DNA of 64,000 bases, taken from Brucellaceae bacterium. Lineage in GTDB: Bacteria; Pseudomonadota; Alphaproteobacteria; Rhizobiales; Rhizobiaceae. The stretch's first letter is position 1. Each line of letters opens with the position of its first letter. The notes under the pieces were generated by a model. The model saw nothing but the letters and a program-made list of their open reading frames with translations. It searched no databases and was not told where the DNA came from. The stretch covers positions 124,001 to 188,000 of the forward strand of contig JACKJV010000001.1 in the NCBI GenBank assembly GCA_020637775.1. Reading direction: 5' to 3'. Of this stretch, positions 37,013 through 45,870 are shown piece after piece. Made by a program: the position numbers and the translations under genes.

Positions 37013-37384
37013 TCAGTCACGCGCCCCGGTCGCCCGCGCGCCCATTTGCGCAGCGATCCGCTCCGCGATGCCAAGGCCGCCCTGGCGCGCGAATTCGCCG
37101 GCGAGCTTCTCGCTCATCATCGACTTCCACATGTCGCCCGACAGGCCGGTACCGTAAACGGAGCCGGCATCCTCGGGCAGCATCGCGGCTATGAAATTCT
37201 GCAGGACCACTGCCTCGAACCGGGCAAGAACGCTCATGTCCACGCCCTTGGCCGGCGTTCCGCTCACGGGCGCTTCGCCGAGCGATGCCTTCCACGCGGC
37301 GCTGTCCGCCCGCGTCACCGCCACATCCGGCGTGGTCAGGCCGAGCGATGCCAGGGCCGGCAGCGCGGAAACGGAACCATTCAT
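37013..37384 (-). CDS. flgJ: FlgJ-type rod-binding protein (short form)
   Basis: A 123-residue protein matching only the N-terminal rod-binding half of enteric FlgJ: F-E-A-V-V-L-Q-N-F-I, then G-x-G-L-S-G-D-M-W-K-S-M-M-S-E-K-L-A (split; residues 58-98). The muramidase domain is absent, as is normal in alphaproteobacteria, so a separate lytic enzyme must open the peptidoglycan. It lies between the coiled-coil gene and flgN. Confidence 0.85.
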   Translation of the reverse strand: MNGSVSALPALASLGLTTPDVAVTRADSAAWKASLGEAPVSGTPAKGVDMSVLARFEAVVLQNFIAAMLPEDAGSVYGTGLSGDMWKSMMSEKLAGEFARQGGLGIAERIAAQMGARATGARD

Positions 37385-37449
37385 CGCCGATCAGTCCTCC
37401 TGTTGCGTTGCCATGACCGGCCTCGATCCGGTTTCATCACCTTACGCCG

Positions 37450-37851
37450 TCATACTTGCCGGAAACTGGTCTTGGAGCGGTTGGCGCGGGCGGCCCAGTC
37501 GCTGCCGCTTTCCTCCTGCGAGGCGACGCTCGCCTTTCCCTCGATGGCGGTCAGGCGTTCGCCGAGGCGCTCCTTCTGGCGTTCACGGCGCTTGCGCTCG
37601 CGCTCCACCTGCTCGCGCTCGGCCGTGAGGCGGGCCTTCTCCGCTTTCAGTTCCGCCTGATGGCGCACGACTAGATCGGGAAACAGATCCATGGCGAGCG
37701 ATGGCCCGGCGGCAAAGGCATCCAGCGATTTCAAGTCCTCGGTGACAGCCTGAAGCCGGCCCGCCAGATGGGTGCTGCGGGCCTGGTTCAGGTTCTCAAG
37801 CTGACCGGTCAGACGCACCAGCCGGCGGATATCCCTGCTCTTGTCACCCAT
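37450..37851 (-). CDS. Coiled-coil protein, FliJ-like candidate
   Basis: A 133-residue soluble protein dominated by a charged coiled coil (about 15-110) with many E-R-E-x-x-x-R-E-R-K repeats. FliJ, the central stalk of the FliI ATPase, has this size and character, and no other fliJ is visible in the window. The sequence has no diagnostic motif, so the call is by structure and location after fliR. Confidence 0.5.
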   Translation of the reverse strand: MGDKSRDIRRLVRLTGQLENLNQARSTHLAGRLQAVTEDLKSLDAFAAGPSLAMDLFPDLVVRHQAELKAEKARLTAEREQVERERKRRERQKERLGERLTAIEGKASVASQEESGSDWAARANRSKTSFRQV

Positions 37852-37876
37852 CGGTTATCCTCCTGGACATTCGCGG

Positions 37877-38629
37877 CTAGCGGAAAAATCCCATGTCCGG
37901 CACGGCGGCGGCAAACTGGCTGAGCATGGACGGGAATGCGAAATAGGCGATCAGCAGTCCGCCAAGCAGCGTATAGGGCAAGGATATGAAATAGATGGGG
38001 ATCTGGGGCGTGAGCTTGTTGAGCAGGCCGACGATCAGATTGATGAGGATCCCATAGGCCAGAAACGGGCCGCCCAGCCGCAGGACCAGCAGGAAGGCAT
38101 CGTTCAGTCGCTGGCCGACGCGCATGAGAAGGCGCGCCGGCTCGATGATGCCATCGGCCGGAATGATCGCGTAGGAGCGGACAAGGCCGATTATGACGGC
38201 ATGATGCGCATTGACGATGAAGAAGAGGACCAGCGCGGCCATGGACAGGAAGGCGCCGAAGGCGGCCTGGGGCTCGGCCTCGGTGACCGGTGTGCCCATC
38301 ATCGTTCCAAAGCCCATCGACATGGCAGCGCCGGCGGCAATGAATTCGAGGGCAGCGAAAAGCAGGCGCACCAGGAGGCCCAGAAATGCACCGACAATCG
38401 TTTCGGTCGCGATCAGGAGATAGAAGAAGGCAGGATCACCCGGCGACAGCCGGGGCAGGCTGGACCAGACGAGCGGAGCCAGGGCGACCGACAGGGCAAT
38501 CGCGGTGAACAGCCGGATGCGGACGGGCACGCGCACCGAGGAAAAGCCCGGTACCACCATCAGGCATCCGCCGATCCGGCAGAAGATGATGATGAAGGGC
38601 ATCAGCAGCGTGGTGACGAGATCGGTCAT
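37877..38629 (-). CDS. fliR: FliR, flagellar export gate protein
   Basis: An export gate component of 250 residues with about six hydrophobic segments. It includes the N-terminal [12 protein letters not shown] and the V-P-V-R-I-R-L motif near 32-38. It overlaps flhA by four bases. Together with FliP and FliQ, both in this window, it completes the core gate. Confidence 0.96.
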   Translation of the reverse strand: MTDLVTTLLMPFIIIFCRIGGCLMVVPGFSSVRVPVRIRLFTAIALSVALAPLVWSSLPRLSPGDPAFFYLLIATETIVGAFLGLLVRLLFAALEFIAAGAAMSMGFGTMMGTPVTEAEPQAAFGAFLSMAALVLFFIVNAHHAVIIGLVRSYAIIPADGIIEPARLLMRVGQRLNDAFLLVLRLGGPFLAYGILINLIVGLLNKLTPQIPIYFISLPYTLLGGLLIAYFAFPSMLSQFAAAVPDMGFFR

Positions 38630-40704
38630 GCCACCGAGCCGATGACATTGACCTCGACGCCGCGGGCGATCTCGACATGGGAGAGAACGGGAAGGGAGGG
38701 GAAGAGCCGTTCGAGGATCATGCGCACGTAGGGGCGCGCCTCGGGGCTGGTCAGCACCGCGAACTGCTTGGACTGGTCCAGCAGCTTGTTGATGGCGGCG
38801 GCCGCCTCGCGGCCGAAGGTCTCAAGCTGGCGCGGATCCATGTCGAATTCGCGCACATCGCCATTGGCGTCGCGCTTGAGGCTTTCCTGGAAGACAAGGT
38901 CCCAGCGCCCGCCCAGGCGAAGGACATTGAGAACGCCGTTCTCGGCAAGGTCGCCGCAAATCTGCTGCGCCATGCGCATGCGCACATGCTCCACCAGTTT
39001 CTCGGTGCGCCGGACATGCGGCGCCACTTCGGCAATGGCCTCGATGATGAGCGGCAGGTTCCGGATCGAGACCCGGTCCGCCAGCAGCATCTTCAGCACG
39101 GCCTGGAGGCCGGGATAGGAAATATGGGTCGAGCACAGTTCATCGGTCAGTTTCCGGTATTCCGGATCAAGCTGTTCGATGAGGCGCTTGGTGTCGCGGT
39201 AGGACAGGAGCTGGGGCAGGTTGTTGCGGATGACCTCGCTGAGGTGGGTGAGCAGGACCGACAGATTGTCCACCGTCGCTATGCCCATGCGCTTGAGGTC
39301 GGCGGCGAAATTCTGCGGCACGGAGAGCGCCGGCATGCCGAAGGCCGGCTCCTTGACGGGTTCGCCCGGAATATCCGGCAAGGGCTTGTTGCCGGTCAGG
39401 GCCAGCACTTCGCCAAGGCGCAGTTCATGCAACGAGAAGGCCGTTCCGTGTATGCGGATCTGATAGGCCTTTTGCGGCAGGGCCAGATCCTCGGAGATCT
39501 TCACCTCGGGGATGACGAAGCCGTATTGCTGGGCGAATTTCTTGCGCATGCGCGCCATGCGGAAGGCCAGTTCCTCCTGCGATCCGAGGAAGGCCGTGGC
39601 GATCTGCTTGCCAAAGGCGACCTCGATCTCGGCGGTCTTCAGCGACGCCTTCATCGAGTTTTCTTCCACCTGCGCCCTGGCGCGATCCTCCTTCTCGCGC
39701 TCGCGCTCCTGCGTCAGGTGCTGGCGGAACCGCTGGCGGTTGACCGTGAAGCCCACCGTGGCAAAACCCAGCGACAGGACGAGAAACGGGAAAAGCGGCA
39801 GGCCCGGCATGGCGGCCAGAAGCAGCATCAGCGCGGCCGCCACATAAAGCGCCCGGGGATAGTGGCCAAGCTGGGCAAAGACGGCGACATCGGCAGAGCC
39901 GCGCGTGCCGCCCTTGGAGACCAGCATGCCGGCGGCCAGCGACACGATGAGCGCCGGTATTTGCGAGACGAGACCGTCGCCGACGGACAGCTTGATGAAG
40001 ACGTCACCGGCTTCCGAAAGCGACATGCCGTGACGGGCATAGCCGATGATGATGCCGCCGAAGACATTGATGGCAGTGATGATGAGGCCGGCAATGGCAT
40101 CGCCGCGGACGAATTTCGAGGCACCGTCCATGGAGCCGAAGAAGGCGCTTTCCTCCTCCAGTTCCTTGCGGCGGTCCTGGGCTTCCTTCTCGTTGATGAT
40201 GCCGGCGGACAGATCGGCATCGATGGACATCTGCTTGCCCGGTATCGCATCGAGCGTGAAGCGCGCCCCGACCTCGGCAATGCGGGTGGAACCCTTGGTG
40301 ATGACCACGAAGTTGACGATGACGAGAATGAGAAACACCACCACGCCGATCACGAAATCCCCGCTCATGACAAACTGGGAGAAGCCGGAAATGACGTAGC
40401 CGGCCGCATTCACCCCCTCGTGCCCCTCTGAAAGGATGAGGCGCGTGGTGGAAATGTTGAGCGCCAGGCGCAGCATGGTGGCGATCAGCAGGACCGTCGG
40501 GAAGGCGGAGAAATCCAGCGGGCGCGCGATCCACAGCGACACCATGAGAATGAGGACGGAAAGCGCCAGCGAGATCGCCAGTCCAAGGTCGATCAGGAAT
40601 GTGGGTACGGGCAGGAACAGGATGGACAGGATGAAGACGATGCCGCCGGCCAGGGCGATATCGGTGGGGCGTCCGGGCAAGGTGGAGACGGCAGGGGCAG
40701 CCAC
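38626..40704 (-). CDS. flhA: FlhA, flagellar export gate protein
   Basis: A 692-residue export gate protein. Eight N-terminal membrane helices (to about residue 325) include the [19 protein letters not shown] signature near 150 (the FHIPEP region). The cytoplasmic nonamer-forming domain follows. Start is GTG at 40704. Upstream lie the shared promoter-like motif (40739-40759) and a consensus CtrA box (40799-40813). It heads the unit flhA-fliR-coiled coil-flgJ-flgN. Confidence 0.97.
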   Translation of the reverse strand: MAAPAVSTLPGRPTDIALAGGIVFILSILFLPVPTFLIDLGLAISLALSVLILMVSLWIARPLDFSAFPTVLLIATMLRLALNISTTRLILSEGHEGVNAAGYVISGFSQFVMSGDFVIGVVVFLILVIVNFVVITKGSTRIAEVGARFTLDAIPGKQMSIDADLSAGIINEKEAQDRRKELEEESAFFGSMDGASKFVRGDAIAGLIITAINVFGGIIIGYARHGMSLSEAGDVFIKLSVGDGLVSQIPALIVSLAAGMLVSKGGTRGSADVAVFAQLGHYPRALYVAAALMLLLAAMPGLPLFPFLVLSLGFATVGFTVNRQRFRQHLTQEREREKEDRARAQVEENSMKASLKTAEIEVAFGKQIATAFLGSQEELAFRMARMRKKFAQQYGFVIPEVKISEDLALPQKAYQIRIHGTAFSLHELRLGEVLALTGNKPLPDIPGEPVKEPAFGMPALSVPQNFAADLKRMGIATVDNLSVLLTHLSEVIRNNLPQLLSYRDTKRLIEQLDPEYRKLTDELCSTHISYPGLQAVLKMLLADRVSIRNLPLIIEAIAEVAPHVRRTEKLVEHVRMRMAQQICGDLAENGVLNVLRLGGRWDLVFQESLKRDANGDVREFDMDPRQLETFGREAAAAINKLLDQSKQFAVLTSPEARPYVRMILERLFPSLPVLSHVEIARGVEVNVIGSVA

Positions 40705-40738
40705 GTCGTTCTCTCTTTCCGCTTGATTCGGATGAGAG

Positions 40739-40759
40739 CCTATGCCCGCTAGCTTGTGC
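40739..40759 (-). promoter_or_regulatory. Shared flagellar promoter-like motif, flhA
   Basis: Read leftward: GCACAAGC-N6-GCATAGG, ending 34 bases before the flhA GTG. The right half is identical to the copy before flgE. Confidence 0.6.
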
Positions 40760-40798
40760 GAAAATCACGACGGCGGCCGGGCGGCCAACAGCCCGGAC

Positions 40799-40813
40799 TT
40801 AACGTTAATTTAA
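40799..40813 (-). promoter_or_regulatory. CtrA box upstream of flhA
   Basis: TTAA-N7-TTAA, a perfect match to the CtrA consensus of alphaproteobacteria, 94 bases before the flhA start and 39 bases upstream of the shared motif. Such AT-rich 15-mers are rare in this GC-rich DNA. Binding is inferred. Confidence 0.6.
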
Positions 40814-41221
40814 TCAGTAAAAGGCTAGTCATCCTGACAAGCGAACAGTCCGTTTTGACGGATCCTGCATGATGCATCTTCGCGGCCCGGCCTGCGCCGG
40901 ATGTCCTGAACCGTCATGACGCGAGGCAAGAGCGCTGCCGCTGGCAGAATTGCCAGATTCCGTTCCCGGTTCTCCTTTGACAGCATTCACTTCCTGGTTG
41001 ACATGTTCAGCCTCAAGGCGGACAGCCGGGCCATTCCCTGCCACCTTATGTCCCGGTTGCCGCCTCTTTTTTTCCGGCCTCACGCTCCGCGCCCGGCGCG
41101 TCTGCAAGACCCGGCTTTTCCCCGGTCAGGCCCCATGGTCGAGACGTCATCCGGACCACCACGGGGCGCGGGCGCAGGTCATGCCATGGCGGCCAGGCCG
41201 GGCGGCTGGCGGTGGCGCCGT

Positions 41222-41494
41222 TCAGGTGCGCTTGCGGTAGAGGTCCAGGACCTTTTCGCGAACCCGCATGAGATGGCCATCACGCGCGCCGATTTCGCTC
41301 AGGATGGAATCGAGAAGAAAGATGAACAACCGGCGCTCCTCGGTGTCATCGGCCGGTTCGTAAGCCAGGATTTCCTGCCAGACGAGGCGAAGCTGGCGGT
41401 CGATCCCGTTGATCGCCGCGACGTCTTGGCCATCAATGGCCTGCACGAGCCTTGCCTCATGCTGCTCGAATCGCGCCAGGAGCAGGTCCAACAT
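41222..41494 (-). CDS. Small helical flagellar-locus protein, copy B
   Basis: A 90-residue helical cytosolic protein, paralogous to the product at 34718-35011. The common pattern is Q/E-E-I-L-A-x-x-P, E-R/E-x-x-x-F-L-L-D/E-x-x-L-S/S-R, and a basic C-terminal helix ending in Arg-Lys or Arg-Arg. ATG 41494 gives a length matching copy A; the frame is open 25 codons further with no similarity. It lies between fliQ and flhA, 222 bases after fliQ. A chaperone-like or regulatory role is possible, but the function is unknown. Confidence 0.6.
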   Translation of the reverse strand: MLDLLLARFEQHEARLVQAIDGQDVAAINGIDRQLRLVWQEILAYEPADDTEERRLFIFLLDSILSEIGARDGHLMRVREKVLDLYRKRT

Positions 41495-41605
41495 GAAAAT
41501 CCGAAAGTGCGTTTGCGTGGCGCGGGGACATGCCACTTGGCAGGCGCCTTCATGCACCCGACCCGTCATACATAAGGCACAACGTCTTTCAGTTCAGCCT
41601 AATCC

Positions 41606-41620
41606 TATACAGGTGGTTAA
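41606..41620 (-). promoter_or_regulatory. Near-consensus CtrA box
   Basis: Read leftward: TTAACCACCTGTATA, one half perfect (TTAA) and the other TATA at the correct N7 spacing. It shares TTAACCACnTGT with the perfect box before flgE. It lies 112 bases before copy B (41494). Confidence 0.4.
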
Positions 41621-41716
41621 CCGGATCGTCCCGGACTGGCGTCCATCGGCACGCGCAGGGGCCGTCCGGCAAGCCGCGCAAGGCCGTAGAGCGATCCGCT
41701 TCCGTCAAAAATCGCG

Positions 41717-41983
41717 CTAGAATCCGGATTCAATGCGTCCGTAGAGAACGTTTGTGAGAACAAGGAGCTTGCTGCCGACGAAACCGGCGGCCAGCGTGGA
41801 GGAAAAGAAGACGATCATGATCTTCGGCACGAAGGTCAGCGTCACTTCCTGCACCTGCGTCAGCGCCTGGAACAGCGCAATGGCGATGCCCGCCACCATG
41901 GCCGGCACGACAGCCGGGGCGGAAACGACGATCACGGTCCAGACGGAAAACTGAACGAGGTCCAGCGCGTCGGTGGCGTTCAT
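41717..41983 (-). CDS. fliQ: FliQ, flagellar export gate protein
   Basis: An 88-residue export gate protein with two membrane helices (about 15-40 and 53-75). It has the family feature I-A-L-F-Q-A-L-T-Q-V-Q-E-x-T-L-T-F-V-P-K in the loop (split here, residues 34-54). It overlaps flgD by four bases and ends the flgE-flgK-flgL-flaF-flbT-flgD-fliQ series. Confidence 0.96.
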   Translation of the reverse strand: MNATDALDLVQFSVWTVIVVSAPAVVPAMVAGIAIALFQALTQVQEVTLTFVPKIMIVFFSSTLAAGFVGSKLLVLTNVLYGRIESGF

Positions 41984-42390
41984 TCGCCGATCACCGTGCC
42001 TGTCGTCACCGGCAGTTCCGCGCCGCTGTCGAGAATGGCGACGAGCCCGGTGGCGCCGATCTTGACCTGCGACACCGTGCCGGAAACCGAGCCATCGGCG
42101 CTGGTGATGGTCCGGTCAACGATGCTGTCGACCTGTGACACGACCGAGGCGGCCAGCAGGACCTCCAGCTTGTTGTTGATCTGGATGCTCTGCTCGACAT
42201 TGGAGAAGCTGGCCAGTTGCGACACGTACTGGCTGGCATCCATCGGCTCCGTCGGGTCCTGGTTCTTCATCTGGGTCACGAGGATCTGCAGGAACGTGTC
42301 GTAATTGACCATGTTGGAGGCGCGGGCCTGGCTGCCCTGGCTTTCCGCCGCCGCCTGCGTGTTGCCCGTAACCGCCGTGACGGACGTCAT
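41980..42390 (-). CDS. flgD: FlgD, hook-capping scaffold (short form)
   Basis: The hook assembly cap, 136 residues, about 90 fewer than enteric FlgD. It retains the N-terminal signature Y-D-T-F-L-Q-I-L-V-T-Q-M-K-N-Q-D-P and M-D-A-S-Q-Y-V-S-Q-L-A-x-F-S-x-V-E-Q (split; residues 30-73). The C-terminal part has a short beta-rich stretch. Short FlgD is usual in rhizobia. It overlaps flbT and fliQ by four bases. Confidence 0.92.
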   Translation of the reverse strand: MTSVTAVTGNTQAAAESQGSQARASNMVNYDTFLQILVTQMKNQDPTEPMDASQYVSQLASFSNVEQSIQINNKLEVLLAASVVSQVDSIVDRTITSADGSVSGTVSQVKIGATGLVAILDSGAELPVTTGTVIGE

Positions 42391-42845
42391 CGCATCACCA
42401 TCCTGTCCGCGCCCATCAGGCCGTCACCGGCCATCGGCATTTCGGTCGAAGGTGCGCTGGCCAGAATCTGCGCTTCGAGCGGAAACAGTGCGCGGGTGGA
42501 GCGCATGGCCTCGAAATACATCTTCTGGTGAACCATCCTGTCAATGTCCTTGAGTTCGGAAAGGATGTGTTCGTTCTCGAAAGCCGCCAGCAGGCCCGGC
42601 ATCTGGTTCTTGTAGACGACCATGGCCGGCTCGGTCTCGTTCGGCGCCATCAGCATGACCTGAACGATGAAATAGAGCTGCTTGAGCGGCGTCGTCGCGT
42701 CGGAAGCCTGGAGGATGTGGTTTTCCAGCAGGAAGTTGACGTCGTTGAGGATCTCGATGGCTGTCTTGCGGTCCACCCGAAGGACAGCGCCATTGATGTA
42801 GATCTTCTCGTTCGCCTTGAGCGAAATCTTGAACGTGCTTTTCAT
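42387..42845 (-). CDS. flbT: FlbT, flagellin post-transcriptional regulator
   Basis: A 152-residue protein of the FlbT family: N-terminal S-L-K-A-N-E-K-I-Y-I-N-G-A-V-L-R-V-D-R-K (split; 9-28), then F-L-L-E-N-x-I-L and Y-F-I-V-Q near 57. In Caulobacter FlbT binds the 5' leader of flagellin mRNA and lowers its stability. In Brucella it affects flagellin production positively. The structured leaders of both flagellin genes here are natural candidate targets. It overlaps flaF by four bases. Confidence 0.95.
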   Translation of the reverse strand: MKSTFKISLKANEKIYINGAVLRVDRKTAIEILNDVNFLLENHILQASDATTPLKQLYFIVQVMLMAPNETEPAMVVYKNQMPGLLAAFENEHILSELKDIDRMVHQKMYFEAMRSTRALFPLEAQILASAPSTEMPMAGDGLMGADRMVMR

Positions 42846-43189
42846 CGAATACCGTCCCGAATGATCCTTGAAATGTCGATAAGGCCGTCAAAATTCTCGG
42901 ATTTTTCCTGCCTGATCTCGTCTATCGTGCGCAGCATCCAGATGCCGATGCTCAGCAGGTTCGCGCGCACCTCCTTGGGCAACTGGTTTTCCGGATCGGC
43001 CAGGTCCGACATCAGCGCCATCCAGACGCGCGCGGAATAGTGAAGCGCGTGGATCGCCTCGATCGATCGCACGCCCGCTTCCCTTGCCGCCTCCAGCATG
43101 CCGATGGACTGGTCCAGCGCCTCGCGTTCCCTGGAGCGCGCCTCCTCCAGGTCGTCGGTCTGAATCTCTTCGTATTTCGCGATATACAT
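42842..43189 (-). CDS. flaF: FlaF, flagellin synthesis regulator
   Basis: A 115-residue helical protein with the FlaF pattern: Y-x-x-I-Q near the start, E-A-R-x-x-E-R-E-A-L-D-Q, then L-W-x-x-L-type region (V-W-M-A-L-M-S-D-L) and N-x-L-P-K-E-V-R-A-N-L-L-S-I-G-I-W (split). FlaF is needed for flagellin synthesis or export and works opposite to FlbT in Caulobacter. It is separated from flgL by 122 bases containing an inverted repeat. Confidence 0.93.
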   Translation of the reverse strand: MYIAKYEEIQTDDLEEARSREREALDQSIGMLEAAREAGVRSIEAIHALHYSARVWMALMSDLADPENQLPKEVRANLLSIGIWMLRTIDEIRQEKSENFDGLIDISRIIRDGIR

Positions 43190-43217
43190 GTCACAGCTCC
43201 TGCGTGGGCCGGACGCC

Positions 43218-43237
43218 GCGCCGTCCCGTGACGGCGC
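43218..43237 (-). terminator. Inverted repeat between flgL and flaF
   Basis: A perfect 8-bp stem (GCGCCGTC and complement) with a four-base loop in the flgL-flaF gap. There is no T-run, so it may attenuate transcription or mark an RNA processing point inside the operon rather than stop it. Confidence 0.4.
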
Positions 43238-43311
43238 AAGCCCGCATCAGGCCCCGGCCCGGCCTGACTGTTGAGAAAGGGATATCGATCCTGGCCATGT
43301 GCGCGCCCTTC

Positions 43312-44349
43312 CTAGAGATACCTGACGAGTGACAATGACTGGACGCGCTGGGTCAGCATGTAGGCCGTCTCCAACTGGTTCAGCAGATTGGTCATGCGCG
43401 TTGCCGCCTCGTATGGATCGACACTGCCCATTTCGGTCGAAAGGTCGGTCATGTAGTTCTTCTGCAGCGTCATCCGCTCCGTCGCATCGGCGACCTGGGT
43501 CTCGACCAGGCCGAGCCTGCCTTGGACCAGGGTGACCTGCGCCGAAGATGCGCCAAGCCCCTCGCCGCCATCGCGTATGACCTGCCGGGTCGCATCGCCG
43601 GAAATGCCCGATCCGAGGAAGGACACGGCCACGGTGAGGGAGAAGAAGGCGCTCTTGAAGGCTTCTTCGTTGGCGGAGACGGAGGTGATGGCGGTCTGGT
43701 CCTGGGCGATGCGCGAGCGAATGCCGTCATCGCTGGCCGAGGACATGCCGGGCCAGCCGGTGGCGTCGAAGAGCGGACGCGCGACATTGTCGAGGAAATC
43801 TTCCATTTGTGCCGCGGTCAGCGACGCGGCGGCCGGATCGGACTTGGCAAAGCCGAAATGGGTGGCGAAGGCGGCATCCAGATCGGCCTGCCAGCCACTG
43901 CCCTCGAACGGGGCAACCGGCTTGGCATCGGCATTCACCCCGGCAAAGAGATATTCGCCATTGGCCGAGGTATTCATCACATTCGTCAGGTCTTCCAGCG
44001 CCGTCAGCGCGTTGTCACGCACGAGATTTGCCGAACCGGTGCCGCTGAGTGCCGTGTTGAACACCTGCATCACGTCGCCCGAAACATCGGTGAAGCGCGA
44101 CATGGCCGATTGCGCAGCGGTCATGCGGGCCCCGGCCATCTCATTGGTCATCAGGATGGAGTCGAGCCTTTCGCTCTCGCGTTCAAGCGACATGCGGAAA
44201 CCGTTGCGCAGGCCCAGTTCGCGGGCCGGATCAGCCTTCTCGCCCGTCACGGTTTCCTGCTGGGCAGTGACGATGGCGGCCTGCGTGGCGCGAATGGACA
44301 TGCGCAGCGCGCTTGCCATGGAAAGGGTCGATGCGGCCTGAAGCTTCAT
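43312..44349 (-). CDS. flgL: FlgL, hook-filament junction protein
   Basis: A junction protein (HAP3) of 345 residues from ATG 44349, with GAGG upstream. Flagellin-like N-terminus (A-T-Q-A-A-I-V-T-A-Q-Q-E-T-V-T-G-E-K near 22-39) and a C-terminal helical domain (E-A-A-T-R-M-T-N-L-L-N-Q-L-E near 315). The frame is open further upstream but overlaps flgK. It is four bases after the flgK stop. Confidence 0.92.
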   Translation of the reverse strand: MKLQAASTLSMASALRMSIRATQAAIVTAQQETVTGEKADPARELGLRNGFRMSLERESERLDSILMTNEMAGARMTAAQSAMSRFTDVSGDVMQVFNTALSGTGSANLVRDNALTALEDLTNVMNTSANGEYLFAGVNADAKPVAPFEGSGWQADLDAAFATHFGFAKSDPAAASLTAAQMEDFLDNVARPLFDATGWPGMSSASDDGIRSRIAQDQTAITSVSANEEAFKSAFFSLTVAVSFLGSGISGDATRQVIRDGGEGLGASSAQVTLVQGRLGLVETQVADATERMTLQKNYMTDLSTEMGSVDPYEAATRMTNLLNQLETAYMLTQRVQSLSLVRYL

Positions 44350-44353
44350 GGGA

Positions 44354-45817
44354 CTACCTCGCCGCCTCCAGCAGGGCAGCCAGCATGTTGTCCACCGTCG
44401 CGATGAGACGGCTGGTCGCCTTGTAGGAATGTTCGATCTCGACGAGCGAAGCCATCTCGTCGTCGATGTTGACACCTGTCTGCGCGATCAGCTTGCTGCC
44501 CAGGGCGGCATGCATGGCGTCCTTCGTCTCGGCCGCGCCGCCGGCATCGGCCCGGTAGGCTTCGAGCCATGCCTGCGCATTGCCCGAATAGGCGACGAGG
44601 CTGACGTCGCTGGCCAGGCCCGTGGCCGTATCGAAGGCCATGGGCGCTTCCATGGCATCGGCCAGCGCGATGATCCGGTCGGAAAAGGCGACGCCGCCAG
44701 CGGCGTTGACGACATAGGCCGCGCCGTTGGCGCCGCCGTCGCGCAGCAGCGATGGATTGCCGCCGGACTGCGGATCATAAAGCGGATTGACCGCAAGTGT
44801 CGTGGCCATTCCCGGCGAAAGAACGCCATCGGGCGGAACCGCCGGGCCGCCTGACCAGGTGAACAGGCCGGTGCGGGCGGGGCCGCCACCGCCGGTCTGA
44901 TCGGTTTCGGCGAACATGGAAACAAGGCCGCGCGCGATTTCGTCCAGTTGCATTTCGGTCTGGACGGTCACCTCGTCGCGGACTTGCAGCATGGCCGCGA
45001 TGGAGCCCGAGGACGACGTGTCCGCGCCGGTTCCCGCCTTGACCGGAACGCCGTCGATGCGCACCACGTTTCCGGTGTCGCCGGCCGAATAGGCCGGACG
45101 CGGCGTGAAGGTCACGTCGCGCGGCGTGGTCTCGAACAGCATGACGCCGCCGGCCGTGGTCAGCATCACATCGCCATGATCACGTTCGGTGACCGTGACG
45201 GGCACGATTTCGGCAATCCGGCCAAGCAGTGTGTCCCGGCGGTCGAGAAGCTCGTTGGGATCGCCATCGCGCAATGTGGCCTTGATGATGGCGTTGTTGA
45301 CACCCTCGAATTCGTCGAGCAGGCCGTTGAGGGTCGCGACCTCTCCGGCAATCTCGCTGTCCATGCGCGCCCGCAACGAATGGACCTCGGCGGAGGAGGC
45401 ATTGAGCGCGTTGGCGATCGTGCCGGCGGCGTCTACCACGCCACGGGCGAGAAGGTCGTTGTCGGGGCTTGCGCTGTAGGTCTGCAGCGCGCCATGCAGC
45501 CGGGACAGTAGCGCGGAAGCCGAGGCCGAGCCGTCGGTTCCGTTCAGGGATAGCGAGAGCTGCTTCATGTTCTCGCTGATGGTGTTCTGCGCCACCGACA
45601 GGGAAAGCGCATCGCGCGAGGAAGCCGACAGCCGGGTGTTGGCCGCGCGGTCCACCGAAGCCACGGCGGCGCCGTTTCCGGCCGTTTCCATGACCACGGT
45701 GCGCCGGGCATAGTTCGGGTCCGAGGCGCCGGAAATGTTGCGGGCGGCCACACTTGCCTTCTGGGACAAGTTGAACAGTGAACTCTGGGCGGTGGAGAGC
45801 ACCGTGGAAAGTGACAT
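44354..45817 (-). CDS. flgK: FlgK, hook-filament junction protein
   Basis: A junction protein (HAP1) of 487 residues. N-terminal axial motif (V-A-A-R-N-I-S-G-A-S-D-P-N-Y-A-R-R near 23-39), the L-L-D-R-R-D-x-L-L-G-R-I region near 190, and C-terminal G-V-N-I-D-D-E-M-A-S-L-V-E-I-E-H-S-Y-K-A (split; 455-474), all diagnostic of FlgK. It lies 53 bases after flgE. Confidence 0.96.
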   Translation of the reverse strand: MSLSTVLSTAQSSLFNLSQKASVAARNISGASDPNYARRTVVMETAGNGAAVASVDRAANTRLSASSRDALSLSVAQNTISENMKQLSLSLNGTDGSASASALLSRLHGALQTYSASPDNDLLARGVVDAAGTIANALNASSAEVHSLRARMDSEIAGEVATLNGLLDEFEGVNNAIIKATLRDGDPNELLDRRDTLLGRIAEIVPVTVTERDHGDVMLTTAGGVMLFETTPRDVTFTPRPAYSAGDTGNVVRIDGVPVKAGTGADTSSSGSIAAMLQVRDEVTVQTEMQLDEIARGLVSMFAETDQTGGGGPARTGLFTWSGGPAVPPDGVLSPGMATTLAVNPLYDPQSGGNPSLLRDGGANGAAYVVNAAGGVAFSDRIIALADAMEAPMAFDTATGLASDVSLVAYSGNAQAWLEAYRADAGGAAETKDAMHAALGSKLIAQTGVNIDDEMASLVEIEHSYKATSRLIATVDNMLAALLEAAR

Positions 45818-45870
45818 GCCCTACTGCCTCCAATCGCGGCCGCCGCCTGTAGCGCGGAAGCGGCCGCCCG

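Larger units (their letters stand above)
40705..41221. other. 517-base gap upstream of flhA
   Basis: The flhA-proximal 110 bases hold the promoter-like motif and the CtrA box. From 40830 to 41221 I see no credible gene: open frames there are arginine/proline-rich shadows without ribosome binding sites. A pyrimidine run lies near 41067. Confidence 0.6.

Noticed and set aside
40829..41107. 92-codon leftward open frame in the flhA upstream gap
   Set aside because: It is Arg/Ser/Pro-rich with no ribosome binding site and no similarity pattern, and it lies beyond the promoter elements.
43226..43250. Rightward GCGCAAGC copy in the flgL-flaF gap
   Set aside because: It points away from any start codon and lacks the TA element at the right distance, so it was not counted as a member of the shared motif.
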